From Flocculibacter collagenilyticus (GTDB lineage: Bacteria; Pseudomonadota; Gammaproteobacteria; Enterobacterales; Alteromonadaceae): 64,000 bases of DNA. Below are positions 32,802 through 41,086 of this stretch, piece by piece. The notes under the pieces are model-generated. The model saw only the letters and a list, made by a program, of their open reading frames with translations, was not told the DNA's origin and made no database searches. The DNA is taken from positions 434,001-498,000 of the forward strand of contig NZ_CP059888.1 in the NCBI RefSeq assembly GCF_016469335.1, given 5' to 3'. Made by a program: the position numbers and the translations under genes. Within the stretch, counting starts at the first letter, position 1; every line of letters starts with the position of its first letter.

Positions 32802-34391
32802 ATGACAGTAGCAACTGAACACGCGCATCAAGATCATGATGACCACCACCACAAACCAACAGGAATAAAACGTTGGTTATATACCACTAACCATAAAGAC
32901 ATAGGAACCCTGTACCTGTGGTTCTCATTTATTATGTTTTTAATTGGTGGCGCCATGGCGATGGTGATCCGCCTTGAGTTATTCCAACCCGGTTTACAAG
33001 TTGTAGAGCCAGACTTCTTTAACCAAATGACCACAGTACACGGCCTGATTATGGTATTTGGAGCAGTAATGCCTGCGTTTACTGGTTTGGCAAACTGGAT
33101 GATCCCAATGATGATTGGTGCGCCAGATATGGCACTACCAAGAATGAATAACTGGAGCTTTTGGATTTTACCGTTTGCCTTTTTAATCTTGTTATCTTCA
33201 TTATTTATGGAAGGCGGTGGCCCTAACTTTGGTTGGACCTTCTATGCACCTCTGTCTACTACATATAGTAATGACTCAACGGCATTTTTTGTCTTTTCGG
33301 TGCATATCATGGGTATTTCATCCATTATGGGCGCAATTAACGTTATTGTGACTATATTTAACTTGCGTGCACCGGGCATGACCTTTATGAAAATGCCTCT
33401 GTTCGTTTGGACATGGTTAATTACTGCTTTTTTACTCATCGCCGTTATGCCAGTACTGGCGGGCGCTGTGACAATGGTGTTAACAGATAAGTATTTTGCT
33501 ACTTCTTTCTTTGATGCCGCAGGTGGTGGCGACCCGGTAATGTTCCAGCATATTTTCTGGTTCTTTGGCCATCCTGAAGTGTACATCATGATTTTGCCTG
33601 CATTTGGCATTATTTCGACGATTGTACCAACCTTTTCACGTAAGAAATTGTTTGGGTATGCATCCATGGTTTATGCAACGTCATCCATTGCGTTACTCTC
33701 TTTTATCGTGTGGGCGCACCACATGTTTACAACAGGGATGCCGTTAGCTGGCGAGCTGTTCTTTATGTATTGCACTATGCTGATATCGGTACCCACAGGT
33801 GTAAAAGTGTTTAACTGGGTGGCAACAATGTGGCGCGGCGCAATGACATTTGAAGTGCCTATGCTATTTTCTTTGGCCTTCATAGTGTTGTTTACCATTG
33901 GTGGATTATCAGGGCTAATGCTGGCAATTACTCCGGTAGACTTCCAATATCATGACACCTACTTTGTGGTGGCGCACTTCCATTACGTGCTGGTTACAGG
34001 GGCGGTATTCTCAATTATGGCGGGAGCCTATTATTGGCTACCAAAGTGGACAGGAAATATGTTCGACGAGTCACTTGCTAAATGGCATTTCTGGTGTTCA
34101 TTAATTTCAGTAAACGTATTGTTCTTCCCAATGCACTTTGTAGGGCTTGCTGGCATGCCGCGACGCATACCTGATTACGCGCTTCAATTTGCCGACTTCA
34201 ATGCCATTATTAGTATTGGCGGCTTTGCATTTGGCTTATCTCAGCTCATTTTCTTAGCTGTGGTGCTTAAGTGCATTAAAGGTGGCGAGCAGTCACCCGC
34301 TAAATCATGGGAAGGTGCGGAAGGTTTAGAGTGGGAGGTTGCATCGCCAGCACCGTATCATACTTTCACTACACCACCTGAAATAAAGTAA
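32802..34391 (+). CDS. ctaD: Cytochrome c oxidase subunit I
   Basis: The catalytic subunit holds haem a, haem a3 and CuB and pumps protons. The 529-residue protein has 12 TM helices. The His ligands appear in TTVHGLIMVFGAV (haem a), WFFGHPEVYIMIL (CuB His and cross-linked Tyr), WAHHMFTTG (CuB) and YFVVAHFHYVLVTG (haem a3/haem a). The D-pathway residues lie near FWILPFAF, and E of GHPEVY is present, so A-type. A His/Asp-rich N-terminus (HAHQDHDDHHHKP) precedes TM1. It follows ctaC by 4 nt. Confidence 0.97.
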   Translation: MTVATEHAHQDHDDHHHKPTGIKRWLYTTNHKDIGTLYLWFSFIMFLIGGAMAMVIRLELFQPGLQVVEPDFFNQMTTVHGLIMVFGAVMPAFTGLANWMIPMMIGAPDMALPRMNNWSFWILPFAFLILLSSLFMEGGGPNFGWTFYAPLSTTYSNDSTAFFVFSVHIMGISSIMGAINVIVTIFNLRAPGMTFMKMPLFVWTWLITAFLLIAVMPVLAGAVTMVLTDKYFATSFFDAAGGGDPVMFQHIFWFFGHPEVYIMILPAFGIISTIVPTFSRKKLFGYASMVYATSSIALLSFIVWAHHMFTTGMPLAGELFFMYCTMLISVPTGVKVFNWVATMWRGAMTFEVPMLFSLAFIVLFTIGGLSGLMLAITPVDFQYHDTYFVVAHFHYVLVTGAVFSIMAGAYYWLPKWTGNMFDESLAKWHFWCSLISVNVLFFPMHFVGLAGMPRRIPDYALQFADFNAIISIGGFAFGLSQLIFLAVVLKCIKGGEQSPAKSWEGAEGLEWEVASPAPYHTFTTPPEIK

Positions 34392-34401
34392 GGAGTAGGT
34401 T

Positions 34402-34971
34402 ATGACACAAGACGCAAATACAAAGCTCGTTAAAAAGTTAGTGTTAATTACGATTGGGATGTTTGGCTTTGGTTTTGCCTTAGTCCCTTTGTATGACGTG
34501 TTTTGTGACATAACTGGTTTAAATGGGAAAACTTCGACTATTGCTGCTAATGCAGCTGATGCGAAGCTAAATACATCAAGACAAATAGAAGTGCAATTTA
34601 TTGCGAGAAACCATCAGGGTATACCTTGGCAGTTTTCACCTAAAATTAATAAGGTGGATGTTCATCCCGGTGAAATCAAACAAGTTGATTTTTTTGCACA
34701 TAATTTGTCGAGTAAAAACATTGTAGGGCAAGCAGTTCCGTCTGTTTCGCCCGGCATTGCTGCGGGCTATTTTAATAAAATTGAGTGTTTTTGTTTCTTT
34801 CAACAGCCTTTATTGGCTGGTGATGAGACGCTAATGCCACTTAAGTTTTATATAGACGCCGACATACCAGACTCAATTCATACCATCACACTGTCTTATA
34901 CCTTATACGATATTACTGATAGTTTGGAAAAAGATGAGTCTGAACAATTATTTGCAAACTTAGGGAAGTAA
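34402..34971 (+). CDS. ctaG: Cytochrome c oxidase assembly protein CtaG/Cox11
   Basis: Cox11 delivers copper to the CuB site of subunit I. The 189-residue protein has one N-terminal TM helix (LVLITIGMFGFGFALVPLYD), the YDVFCDITG motif, and in the periplasmic immunoglobulin-like domain the copper-binding pair in KIECFCFFQQ (C-x-C). Length is standard. Located between ctaD and ctaE, the usual proteobacterial place. Confidence 0.95.
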   Translation: MTQDANTKLVKKLVLITIGMFGFGFALVPLYDVFCDITGLNGKTSTIAANAADAKLNTSRQIEVQFIARNHQGIPWQFSPKINKVDVHPGEIKQVDFFAHNLSSKNIVGQAVPSVSPGIAAGYFNKIECFCFFQQPLLAGDETLMPLKFYIDADIPDSIHTITLSYTLYDITDSLEKDESEQLFANLGK

Positions 34972-34973
34972 AC

Positions 34974-35852
34974 ATGTCAAACGAATACGAAAAATATTAT
35001 GTTCCCGAGCAAAGCCCATGGCCAATTGTGGGTGCAGTGGGATTATTTTTAATTGCGATTGGGGCTGGTGCGTTTGTACGAGATCACGCCAATGAAGTAG
35101 ATGGTTACGGTGGCTTTATTTTATTGGCGGGTATTGCCGTCATTATTTACATGTTATTTGGTTGGTTTAGAAACATCATTAACGAGTCGATGAGTGGCCT
35201 TTACAGCGCACAAATGGATCGTTCGTTTAAACAAGGAATGAGTTGGTTTATTTTTTCAGAGGTTATGTTTTTTATGGCCTTCTTTGGTGCGTTATTCTAC
35301 GCGCGTATGTTTTCAGTGCCATGGTTAGGTGGTGCCAGTAACAATGCAATGACACACGAGTTACTGTGGAACTCATTTAATGCGGTATGGCCATTGGTTG
35401 AAACACCGGATGGTACAAAAACTGAAGCAATGGGGTGGCAAGGTTTACCTTTATACAACACCATCATTTTATTAATTTCTTCTGTCACCATTCATTTTGC
35501 GCATGTGGGTTTAGAAGAGAATAAGCGTAACCAACTTAAAACTATGCTAGGCGTTACCATCTTGCTAGGTATTGGCTTTTTATTCTTGCAAGTAGAAGAG
35601 TATGTCCACGCGTATCAAGAAATGGGGTTACGTTTAGATTCAGGCATTTATGGTAATACCTTTTTCTTATTAACGGGCTTTCATGGCATGCATGTGACGC
35701 TGGGCACGTTAATGCTAATTGTTATCTTTTTTAGGGTGTTAAAAGGTCACTTTACACCTCAAAACCACTTCGGCTTCCAAGCTACCAGTTGGTACTGGCA
35801 CTTTGTTGACGTTGTGTGGTTATGTTTATTTGTGTTTGTATATATTTTATAA
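34974..35852 (+). CDS. ctaE: Cytochrome c oxidase subunit III
   Basis: The 292-residue membrane protein has seven TM helices; the family signatures are MSWFIFSEVMFFMAFFGALF near residues 88-107, HFAHVGLEENKR, and near the C-terminus TGFHGMHVTLGTLML and SWYWHFVDVVWLCLF. Subunit III stabilises the active site of subunit I. It starts 2 nt after ctaG and ends before a long hairpin. Confidence 0.96.
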   Translation: MSNEYEKYYVPEQSPWPIVGAVGLFLIAIGAGAFVRDHANEVDGYGGFILLAGIAVIIYMLFGWFRNIINESMSGLYSAQMDRSFKQGMSWFIFSEVMFFMAFFGALFYARMFSVPWLGGASNNAMTHELLWNSFNAVWPLVETPDGTKTEAMGWQGLPLYNTIILLISSVTIHFAHVGLEENKRNQLKTMLGVTILLGIGFLFLQVEEYVHAYQEMGLRLDSGIYGNTFFLLTGFHGMHVTLGTLMLIVIFFRVLKGHFTPQNHFGFQATSWYWHFVDVVWLCLFVFVYIL

Positions 35853-35882
35853 GTCGACTGACTTATAGCGCGAGCTGGGGGC

Positions 35883-35930
35883 TTTCTTCCTAGTATTCCT
35901 CATCCGAAGTGGAGGAATACTAGGGGGAAA
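35883..35930 (+). terminator. Very long hairpin after ctaE
   Basis: CCTAGTATTCCTC and GAGGAATACTAGG form a perfect 13-bp stem with a 10-nt loop; six further pairs (two G-U, valid only in the plus-strand RNA) extend it to 19 bp. The plus-strand bias of the wobble pairs places it in the ctaC-E mRNA. There is no U-run, so it may stabilise or process the 3' end of the structural-gene mRNA rather than terminate. Confidence 0.55.
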
Positions 35931-35957
35931 CACAGGCACTTCAATTACTGCATTGGC

Positions 35958-36167
35958 TTAATAAGGCCGAGGGTTGGGTGTAATAACACCGGTAGCCACA
36001 GCAAGCAACAATACAACGATAACTAAAACAGAAAATAACACCCTGCGACCTAAAAACTTAGACATGTTTGGTTGGTTGGGACCACTTTTTAACATAATAA
36101 ATAATGCTCTAAACAAGTTAAATAATATGAGCAGTAACAAAAGCACCAAAATCGTTTTTAGAATCAT
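35958..36167 (-). CDS. DUF2909 family small membrane protein
   Basis: The 69-residue protein has two TM helices (residues 2-25 and 45-65) and the DUF2909 pattern with RALFIMLKSG and the Arg-rich loop GRRVLFSVL. DUF2909 genes typically occur inside cytochrome oxidase clusters, between subunit III and SURF1, often on the opposite strand as here, and may belong to oxidase biogenesis. Function not known. Confidence 0.8.
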   Translation of the reverse strand: MILKTILVLLLLLILFNLFRALFIMLKSGPNQPNMSKFLGRRVLFSVLVIVVLLLAVATGVITPNPRPY

Positions 36168-36193
36168 ATTTGTCCCTTTATAAGGTTGTTAAA

Positions 36194-36925
36194 TTGGAAG
36201 TATTAAGTCGTTTCATTCATTTTAGATCCTTCGCCTTGATGATTACTTTGGCTGTTATTTGTGCATTGTGCAAGCTCGGATTATGGCAACTTGAGCGTGC
36301 TGAGCAAAAACAAAACATGCTGAATGCGCATCAAGCGCAATTAAATAGCCCCTTTCAGTCACTTGAGCAAATCAGTAAAAAAATCAATGTCTTCCCTTAT
36401 AAAACTGGCTCAGCACTATTATCTGGACAACTTAATCATGATGCTGTTTGGTTATTAGATAACGTGGTACATCAAGGAAAAGTGGGCTACGACGTGGTCA
36501 CGTTATTAGAAAATGAAACATACACTGCAATTATTAATCTTGGCTGGGTAGCGGGTTCAAAATCAAGAGAGCATTTACCGCATATTTCTCTGCCTAAGTC
36601 GATTACCGAACTTGATACTGTAATTAAATTTAATCCAGAGCCTAGCTTTCGACTGGCTGCATTAAATGCAGAGGCTGGTTGGCCGAAACGGATTCAGTCG
36701 ATAGATATAGAACAAATGGCGCAACAAAGTAAGCGCACGCTTTTACCTGTGGTGTTATATGCAATGGATGGAAAGCAGACACCGTATCAACCCCATTATC
36801 AAATCATAAATATGCGTCCGGAAAAGCATCATGCCTACGCTGTGCAGTGGTTTTCGCTAGCGGTTGCAGCTTTATGTATTTTTATTTTTGCCAGTTGGAA
36901 AAGGCCTTCTTATGAAAAACAATAA
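36194..36925 (+). CDS. SURF1 family cytochrome oxidase biogenesis protein
   Basis: SURF1/Shy1 proteins help haem A insertion into subunit I. Two TM helices bracket the protein (FALMITLAVICALCKLGLWQ near the start, FSLAVAALCIFIFASW at the end). Conserved blocks: LGLWQLERAEQK, LLDNVVHQGKVGYDV, INLGWV, GWPKRIQSID, PHYQIINMRPEKHHAYAVQW. The TTG at 36194 is preferred over the TTG at 36170 because AAGG lies 8 nt upstream of it and it leaves 26 nt to the divergent DUF2909 start. Ends overlapping the next gene by 14 nt. Confidence 0.88.
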   Translation: MEVLSRFIHFRSFALMITLAVICALCKLGLWQLERAEQKQNMLNAHQAQLNSPFQSLEQISKKINVFPYKTGSALLSGQLNHDAVWLLDNVVHQGKVGYDVVTLLENETYTAIINLGWVAGSKSREHLPHISLPKSITELDTVIKFNPEPSFRLAALNAEAGWPKRIQSIDIEQMAQQSKRTLLPVVLYAMDGKQTPYQPHYQIINMRPEKHHAYAVQWFSLAVAALCIFIFASWKRPSYEKQ

Positions 36926-37454
36926 AACGTTACTTATTTTTATCGCAACCTTTAGTATTCCTTTTGTGCTTGCCTTTGCGGTGTTGCAGTTTGGCTGGTT
37001 TAACGCAGGTACCACCAATAAGGGCGAGTTAATGCCTGCTGAATACAGCGTTAAAGCGGCTAAACGTGGTGATTTATGGCAAATCGTTTATTTAGTGCCG
37101 GAGGAGTGTGACGCATTATGTAAACAAGCGTTAACTGCAATGCGCCAAGGTATTCTGGCAATGGGTAAAAAGCAAGGTAAGTTACTGGCTGCGCCTTATT
37201 ATTCGAATCAAGAAAACCGAGCCATGATAGAAAAAGTTATTGCCCCGCTACAGCATAAGCAAGTTGTTGATATGGCTGAACTTGAGCCGTCATATACAAA
37301 TTATTTAGATAAAAATTACCTTTATTTGGCTGATCCATTCGGAAAAGTCGTGTTAAGGTATCCATTGACTAAAAATCATCCTGAAATGATAAAAATAACT
37401 AAAAACATATTAAGCGATATTTCTAAATTGCTTAAATATTCAAGGACTGGTTAA
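36912..37454 (+). CDS. Membrane-anchored protein of the oxidase cluster (thioredoxin-like)
   Basis: A 180-residue protein with one N-terminal TM helix (LLIFIATFSIPFVLAFAVLQ). The periplasmic part has WQIVYLVPEECDALCKQAL, an E-C-x-x-x-C pattern in the position of the SCO CxxxC, then a helix and a C-terminal strand YLADPFGKVVLRYPL, as in thioredoxin-fold SCO-like proteins. The family is regularly found between SURF1 and CtaA and lacks an accepted function; a redox or copper role for the oxidase is inferred. It overlaps SURF1 by 14 nt and its TAA overlaps the ctaA ATG by one base. Confidence 0.75.
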   Translation: MKNNKTLLIFIATFSIPFVLAFAVLQFGWFNAGTTNKGELMPAEYSVKAAKRGDLWQIVYLVPEECDALCKQALTAMRQGILAMGKKQGKLLAAPYYSNQENRAMIEKVIAPLQHKQVVDMAELEPSYTNYLDKNYLYLADPFGKVVLRYPLTKNHPEMIKITKNILSDISKLLKYSRTG

Positions 37455-38449
37455 TGGCAAAATTATCTATGAGGCGACTTGTTTTAGTCGCTATTTTACT
37501 CGCAGCAGTGGTGGTGATGCTAGGCGCTTACACGCGCTTAACTGATGCAGGGCTAGGTTGCCCTGATTGGCCCGGCTGCTATGGTCAGCTAACTGTTCCG
37601 CAAACGGAACAGCAAGTCTCTCAAGCCAATATGGCTTACCCTGAACGTCCTGTTGAACCTCATAAAGCTTGGAATGAAATGATCCACCGATACTTTGCGG
37701 GAGCGCTAGGTTTATTGGTGCTCTTTATCTTTCTTGCTTCATTTATGAAACGTGCACCGCATCGCCCGTGGCGTCATCCATTTATGTTGCTAGTAGTGGT
37801 TGTATTTCAAGCTGCGCTTGGCATGTGGACAGTGACCATGAATTTAATGCCCGTAGTGGTTATGGGGCATTTACTAGGCGGATTTACCGTTATTTCGTTA
37901 CTGTTTTTGCTTTATTTACGGCTAAAGCAAATACGTATTCCGGGTGGTGATAAACATGCAAAATCACTATTAAAATGGCTGTATTTAGCACTAGCCATAG
38001 TCGTTGCGCAAATTGCTTTAGGCGGGTGGACAGCGGCTAATTATGCAGCGGTTACCTGCACCACACTGCCTGTTTGTGAAACTGATTGGTTATCTCGCTT
38101 AGATATCGTGTCGGCATTTACGTTACCTGACAATCACACTAACTATGAGTTTGGGGTGATGAATTATGATGCGCGCATGACCATTCACGTACTTCATCGC
38201 ATTGGTGCCGTTATTACAGTGGGGTACTTGTTATGGCTAATGTTTAAAATCCAGCGCAAGTCAGTTTCAAGTATTATCAGGCGGTTAGGATTGGTTATGG
38301 GCGGAATTGTATTGCTGCAATTCGGTTTGGGGATCAGTAATGTTGTATTCAAATTACCTATTAGTGTTGCAGTAGCACACAACTTTGTTGCTGCTTGTTT
38401 GCTCATGAGTGTGGTGAGCTTGATTTACATGGTGTCGCGTAAGGCATAA
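37454..38449 (+). CDS. ctaA: Haem A synthase (COX15/CtaA)
   Basis: CtaA oxidises the C8 methyl group of haem O to the formyl group of haem A. The 331-residue protein has eight TM helices in two homologous halves. Seen: GAYTRLTDAGLGCPDWPGCY near the start, the first-half His pair in EMIHRYFAGALGLL and VMGHLLGGF, and the second-half histidines in IHVLHRIGAVIT and VAVAHNFVAA. A Cys pair in TCTTLPVCETDW matches the family's external loop. Starts on the previous stop codon (TAATG). Confidence 0.94.
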   Translation: MAKLSMRRLVLVAILLAAVVVMLGAYTRLTDAGLGCPDWPGCYGQLTVPQTEQQVSQANMAYPERPVEPHKAWNEMIHRYFAGALGLLVLFIFLASFMKRAPHRPWRHPFMLLVVVVFQAALGMWTVTMNLMPVVVMGHLLGGFTVISLLFLLYLRLKQIRIPGGDKHAKSLLKWLYLALAIVVAQIALGGWTAANYAAVTCTTLPVCETDWLSRLDIVSAFTLPDNHTNYEFGVMNYDARMTIHVLHRIGAVITVGYLLWLMFKIQRKSVSSIIRRLGLVMGGIVLLQFGLGISNVVFKLPISVAVAHNFVAACLLMSVVSLIYMVSRKA

Positions 38450-38458
38450 GGAGATCAC

Positions 38459-39370
38459 ATGTCAGAAGTTATTGCTACAAATAAGTCAGCTATTCATTCA
38501 GCTGCTTCCTTTAAAGACTACTTAGAAATTACAAAACCAAAAGTGGTCGCGCTATTAGTATTAACCGCATTGATAGGCATGGTATTAGCACGGCCAGAAT
38601 TACCAAGTGCTTTATCCATTATTTTTGCAATGTCGGGTATCGGCTTATTATCCGCTGCCGCCGCTGCTATTAATCACTTAGTGGATAAAAATATTGATGC
38701 CAAAATGGCGCGTACTCACAATCGCCCTGTGGCACAAGGGCGAGTGCAAAGTAAGCAAGCTATAATCTTTGCGTTTTCTTTAGCTGTTATTGGTTTCGCC
38801 GTATTGTATTTAGGTGCAAACCCGTTAACAGCATGGTTAACCTTAGCCAGTTTATTTGGCTATGCGGTGGTGTACACCATGTTTTTAAAACGTGCGACAC
38901 CGCAAAATATTGTTATTGGCGGGCTAGCCGGTGCAATGCCGCCTTTACTAGGTTGGACAGCTGTAACGGGCGCATTAGAGCCGCATGCGTTGTTACTTGT
39001 AATGATTATATTTACATGGACGCCACCGCATTTTTGGGCACTGGCGATTCATCGCAAAGATGACTACGCCAAAGTAAATATGCCCATGTTGCCAGTGACT
39101 CATGGTATTGAGTTCACGAAAACCGCTATTTTCTTATACACACTATTGTTACTTGTAGTGTGTTTGTTACCATTCTTAGTTGGCATGACTGGGGTTATTT
39201 ATTTGGTAGGCAGTTTTGTGCTAAATATGATGTTTTTATGGCATGCTTGGCAGCTTAAGTTTAATGCGAAACGATTTACGGCATTTAACACGTTTAAGTT
39301 TTCTATTTGGCATTTAATGGTGTTGTTTATCGTGTTATTTGTTGATCACTTTTGGAAAATAAATCTGTGA
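38459..39370 (+). CDS. cyoE: Protohaem IX farnesyltransferase (haem O synthase)
   Basis: The 303-residue UbiA-family prenyltransferase converts haem B to haem O (CtaB in oxidase clusters). Nine TM helices; the Asp-rich prenyl diphosphate motif appears as NHLVDKNIDAKMARTHNRPV (residues about 72-91), the N-terminal ITKPKVVALLVLTA, and the second motif HFWALAIHRKDDYAKVNMPM. Located after ctaA, before SCO, with which it overlaps at TGA. Confidence 0.95.
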   Translation: MSEVIATNKSAIHSAASFKDYLEITKPKVVALLVLTALIGMVLARPELPSALSIIFAMSGIGLLSAAAAAINHLVDKNIDAKMARTHNRPVAQGRVQSKQAIIFAFSLAVIGFAVLYLGANPLTAWLTLASLFGYAVVYTMFLKRATPQNIVIGGLAGAMPPLLGWTAVTGALEPHALLLVMIIFTWTPPHFWALAIHRKDDYAKVNMPMLPVTHGIEFTKTAIFLYTLLLLVVCLLPFLVGMTGVIYLVGSFVLNMMFLWHAWQLKFNAKRFTAFNTFKFSIWHLMVLFIVLFVDHFWKINL

Positions 39371-40002
39371 AATCTAAATTAATAATTGGCATAGGCGCGC
39401 TGGCGATGGTTGCTGGCGTAGCATTTTCGGTAATGACCTATTCAGGTAATGCCAGCTATACATCGGTTGCAAAAGTGTATGAAGAAGGGCGGCAGCTTGC
39501 TGAGTTTTCGTTAACAGATCAACACGGTCAAGCCGTTAATAAGACGAACTTGGCTGGCAAGTGGACGTTAATCTTTTTAGGTTATACATACTGCCCTGAT
39601 GTGTGCCCAGCCACACTAGCGCGGTTAGCCAATTTATATCCTAAGCTTTTGCCACTGGCTGACGAACCCGTTCAGGTTATGTTTGTATCAGTTGACCCAC
39701 AACGAGACACTTCAGAACGTTTAAAAGAATACGTAGATTATTTCAATTCTGACTTTATGGCGGTAACTAACCCTCACAAAGACTTGTTTCCGTTTGTAAG
39801 AAATTTAGGCTTGGTTTACAGCATGGTAGACGACACAAGCCAAGAAAACTATGCGGTTGATCACGCCTCTTCGGTTGTATTAATTGCACCTGATAAAACG
39901 ATAAAGGCAATTTTTAAACCTGAATCTAAATTAGGGCAGCTGGCACTGGTTAATACGACGCTGTTGAAGCAGGATTTTGAGTATATAGTCGATGACTATT
40001 GA
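39367..40002 (+). CDS. SCO1/SenC family copper chaperone
   Basis: SCO proteins deliver copper to the CuA centre of subunit II and keep its cysteines reduced. The 211-residue protein has an N-terminal anchor (LIIGIGALAMVAGVAFSVMT) and a thioredoxin fold with the metal-binding C-x-x-x-C in YTYCPDVCPATL, the VDPQRDTSERLKEYV block and the conserved His in VDHASSVVLI. The GTG at 39367 overlaps the cyoE stop (GTGA); the alternative TTG at 39352 lies inside cyoE. It ends the oxidase cluster and is followed by a hairpin. Confidence 0.93.
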   Translation: MKSKLIIGIGALAMVAGVAFSVMTYSGNASYTSVAKVYEEGRQLAEFSLTDQHGQAVNKTNLAGKWTLIFLGYTYCPDVCPATLARLANLYPKLLPLADEPVQVMFVSVDPQRDTSERLKEYVDYFNSDFMAVTNPHKDLFPFVRNLGLVYSMVDDTSQENYAVDHASSVVLIAPDKTIKAIFKPESKLGQLALVNTTLLKQDFEYIVDDY

Positions 40003-40345
40003 GCTTTACTAAGTGCAGAGCGGTGGTTTGCTCTGCATTATACTTTTCATTTCATTATTCAATTATTATTCGGTCAATATTCAATGATAACTCCATCAAG
40101 CGCATTATGTTGATTTAGGCATCCAAACAAACGAGCTTTTGTGTGTGCTACATTGCAGCTGTGAGGCCTGCTTCATTTACCTTTATGCAGCTTTAATTTT
40201 ATTGGATGGATTTTTTATACCTCACTTAGGTAGTAATAATATCCAATCTAACCCCCTAATAAATGAAATCATTTTTCCTATTTTATGGAAATTTTAGATT
40301 ATCGATCTAAGCTTGGATATAAACAAAAAACTCCTAATAAGTCTC
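40003..40345. other. Intergenic region before the chemosensory operon (343 nt)
   Basis: Apart from the SCO 3' hairpin and a small TTAGAT/ATCTAA dyad at 40294-40310, nothing but AT-rich spacer is seen. It should contain the promoter of the chemosensory operon; no sigma-28-type TAAA-N15-GCCGATAA sequence was found. Confidence 0.5.
40014..40037 (+). terminator. Hairpin after the SCO gene
   Basis: TGCAGAGC/GCTCTGCA, 8-bp perfect stem with 8-nt loop, then TTATACTTTTC; a moderately convincing terminator for the oxidase cluster. Confidence 0.6.
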
Positions 40346-40606
40346 ATGTACGTTTTACCTAATCAAATGATTATAAATGACATTGAGTCAATACATACCA
40401 GTTTGACTGAATGGCTTAACCAGAACGAGCAAGTTGAATTTGACGCTAAGCAAGTGCAGCAATGCGATACGGCAAATTTACAGCTGCTATGTGTGATACA
40501 GAACGATTTGGTAAAAAGTGGTAAAAGCATTCAATGGCATGGTCAAAGTGATGCGCTTATTACAGCGGCAAAAATGTTAGGAGTGGCAGAGTTTCTTAAA
40601 CTGTAG
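40346..40606 (+). CDS. STAS domain protein of the chemosensory operon
   Basis: An 86-residue single STAS (anti-sigma-antagonist-like) domain: strand FDAKQVQQCDTANLQLLCVI, where the residue usually phosphorylated in SpoIIAA (DSSG) is replaced by D-T-A-N, and the second helix SDALITAAKMLGVAEFLKL. The ATG at 40346 was chosen; an upstream TTG (40313) is in frame but has no support from the fold. STAS genes often head chemosensory operons, where they may act in the signalling array. Role here is inferred from position only. Confidence 0.75.
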   Translation: MYVLPNQMIINDIESIHTSLTEWLNQNEQVEFDAKQVQQCDTANLQLLCVIQNDLVKSGKSIQWHGQSDALITAAKMLGVAEFLKL

Positions 40607-40636
40607 TCAAACTAACTTATTACAGGAATCACCTTG

Positions 40637-40999
40637 ATGAAAAGAGTCTTAGCGGTTGATGATTCAGCTTCAATGCGTCAAATGGTTGGTTTTACCTTGC
40701 AAAAAGCAGGTTATGACGTGACCCAAGCGAGTGATGGTGTTGAAGCGCTAGAGATTGCGAAAAATAGTGAATTTGATGCAATTATTTCTGATGTGAATAT
40801 GCCGAACATGGACGGCATTACGCTGATAAAGCACTTAAGAGAGCTACCTCAGTTTAAATTTACTCCAATTTTAATGTTAACCACAGAGTCGGGTGGCGAT
40901 AAAAAAACTGAAGGTAAGGCGGCGGGGGCAACTGGGTGGATAGTAAAACCTTTTAATCCTGATCAATTACTTGCAGTAGTCGCAAAAGTGATTCGCTAA
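40637..40999 (+). CDS. cheY: CheY-type single-domain response regulator
   Basis: A 120-residue receiver domain: acidic pair Asp8-Asp9 (VLAVDDSASM), phospho-acceptor Asp52 (IISDVNMPNMDG), Thr in LMLTTES and the Lys of WIVKPF. No output domain. First regulator of the operon and next to cheA, so the presumed target of its phosphotransfer. It resembles the CheY proteins of alternative chemosensory clusters rather than the flagellar-operon CheY, an inference from neighbourhood. ATG preceded by ACAGGAATCACCTTG. Confidence 0.93.
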   Translation: MKRVLAVDDSASMRQMVGFTLQKAGYDVTQASDGVEALEIAKNSEFDAIISDVNMPNMDGITLIKHLRELPQFKFTPILMLTTESGGDKKTEGKAAGATGWIVKPFNPDQLLAVVAKVIR

Positions 41000-41086
41000 T
41001 GGTGAATAGTTAGCGAATTAAGATTACGTGATTTTCAGCCTAACTAGCCCAAATTGTGTGAAGTTTTTCACTGATTAGGAAAGACA

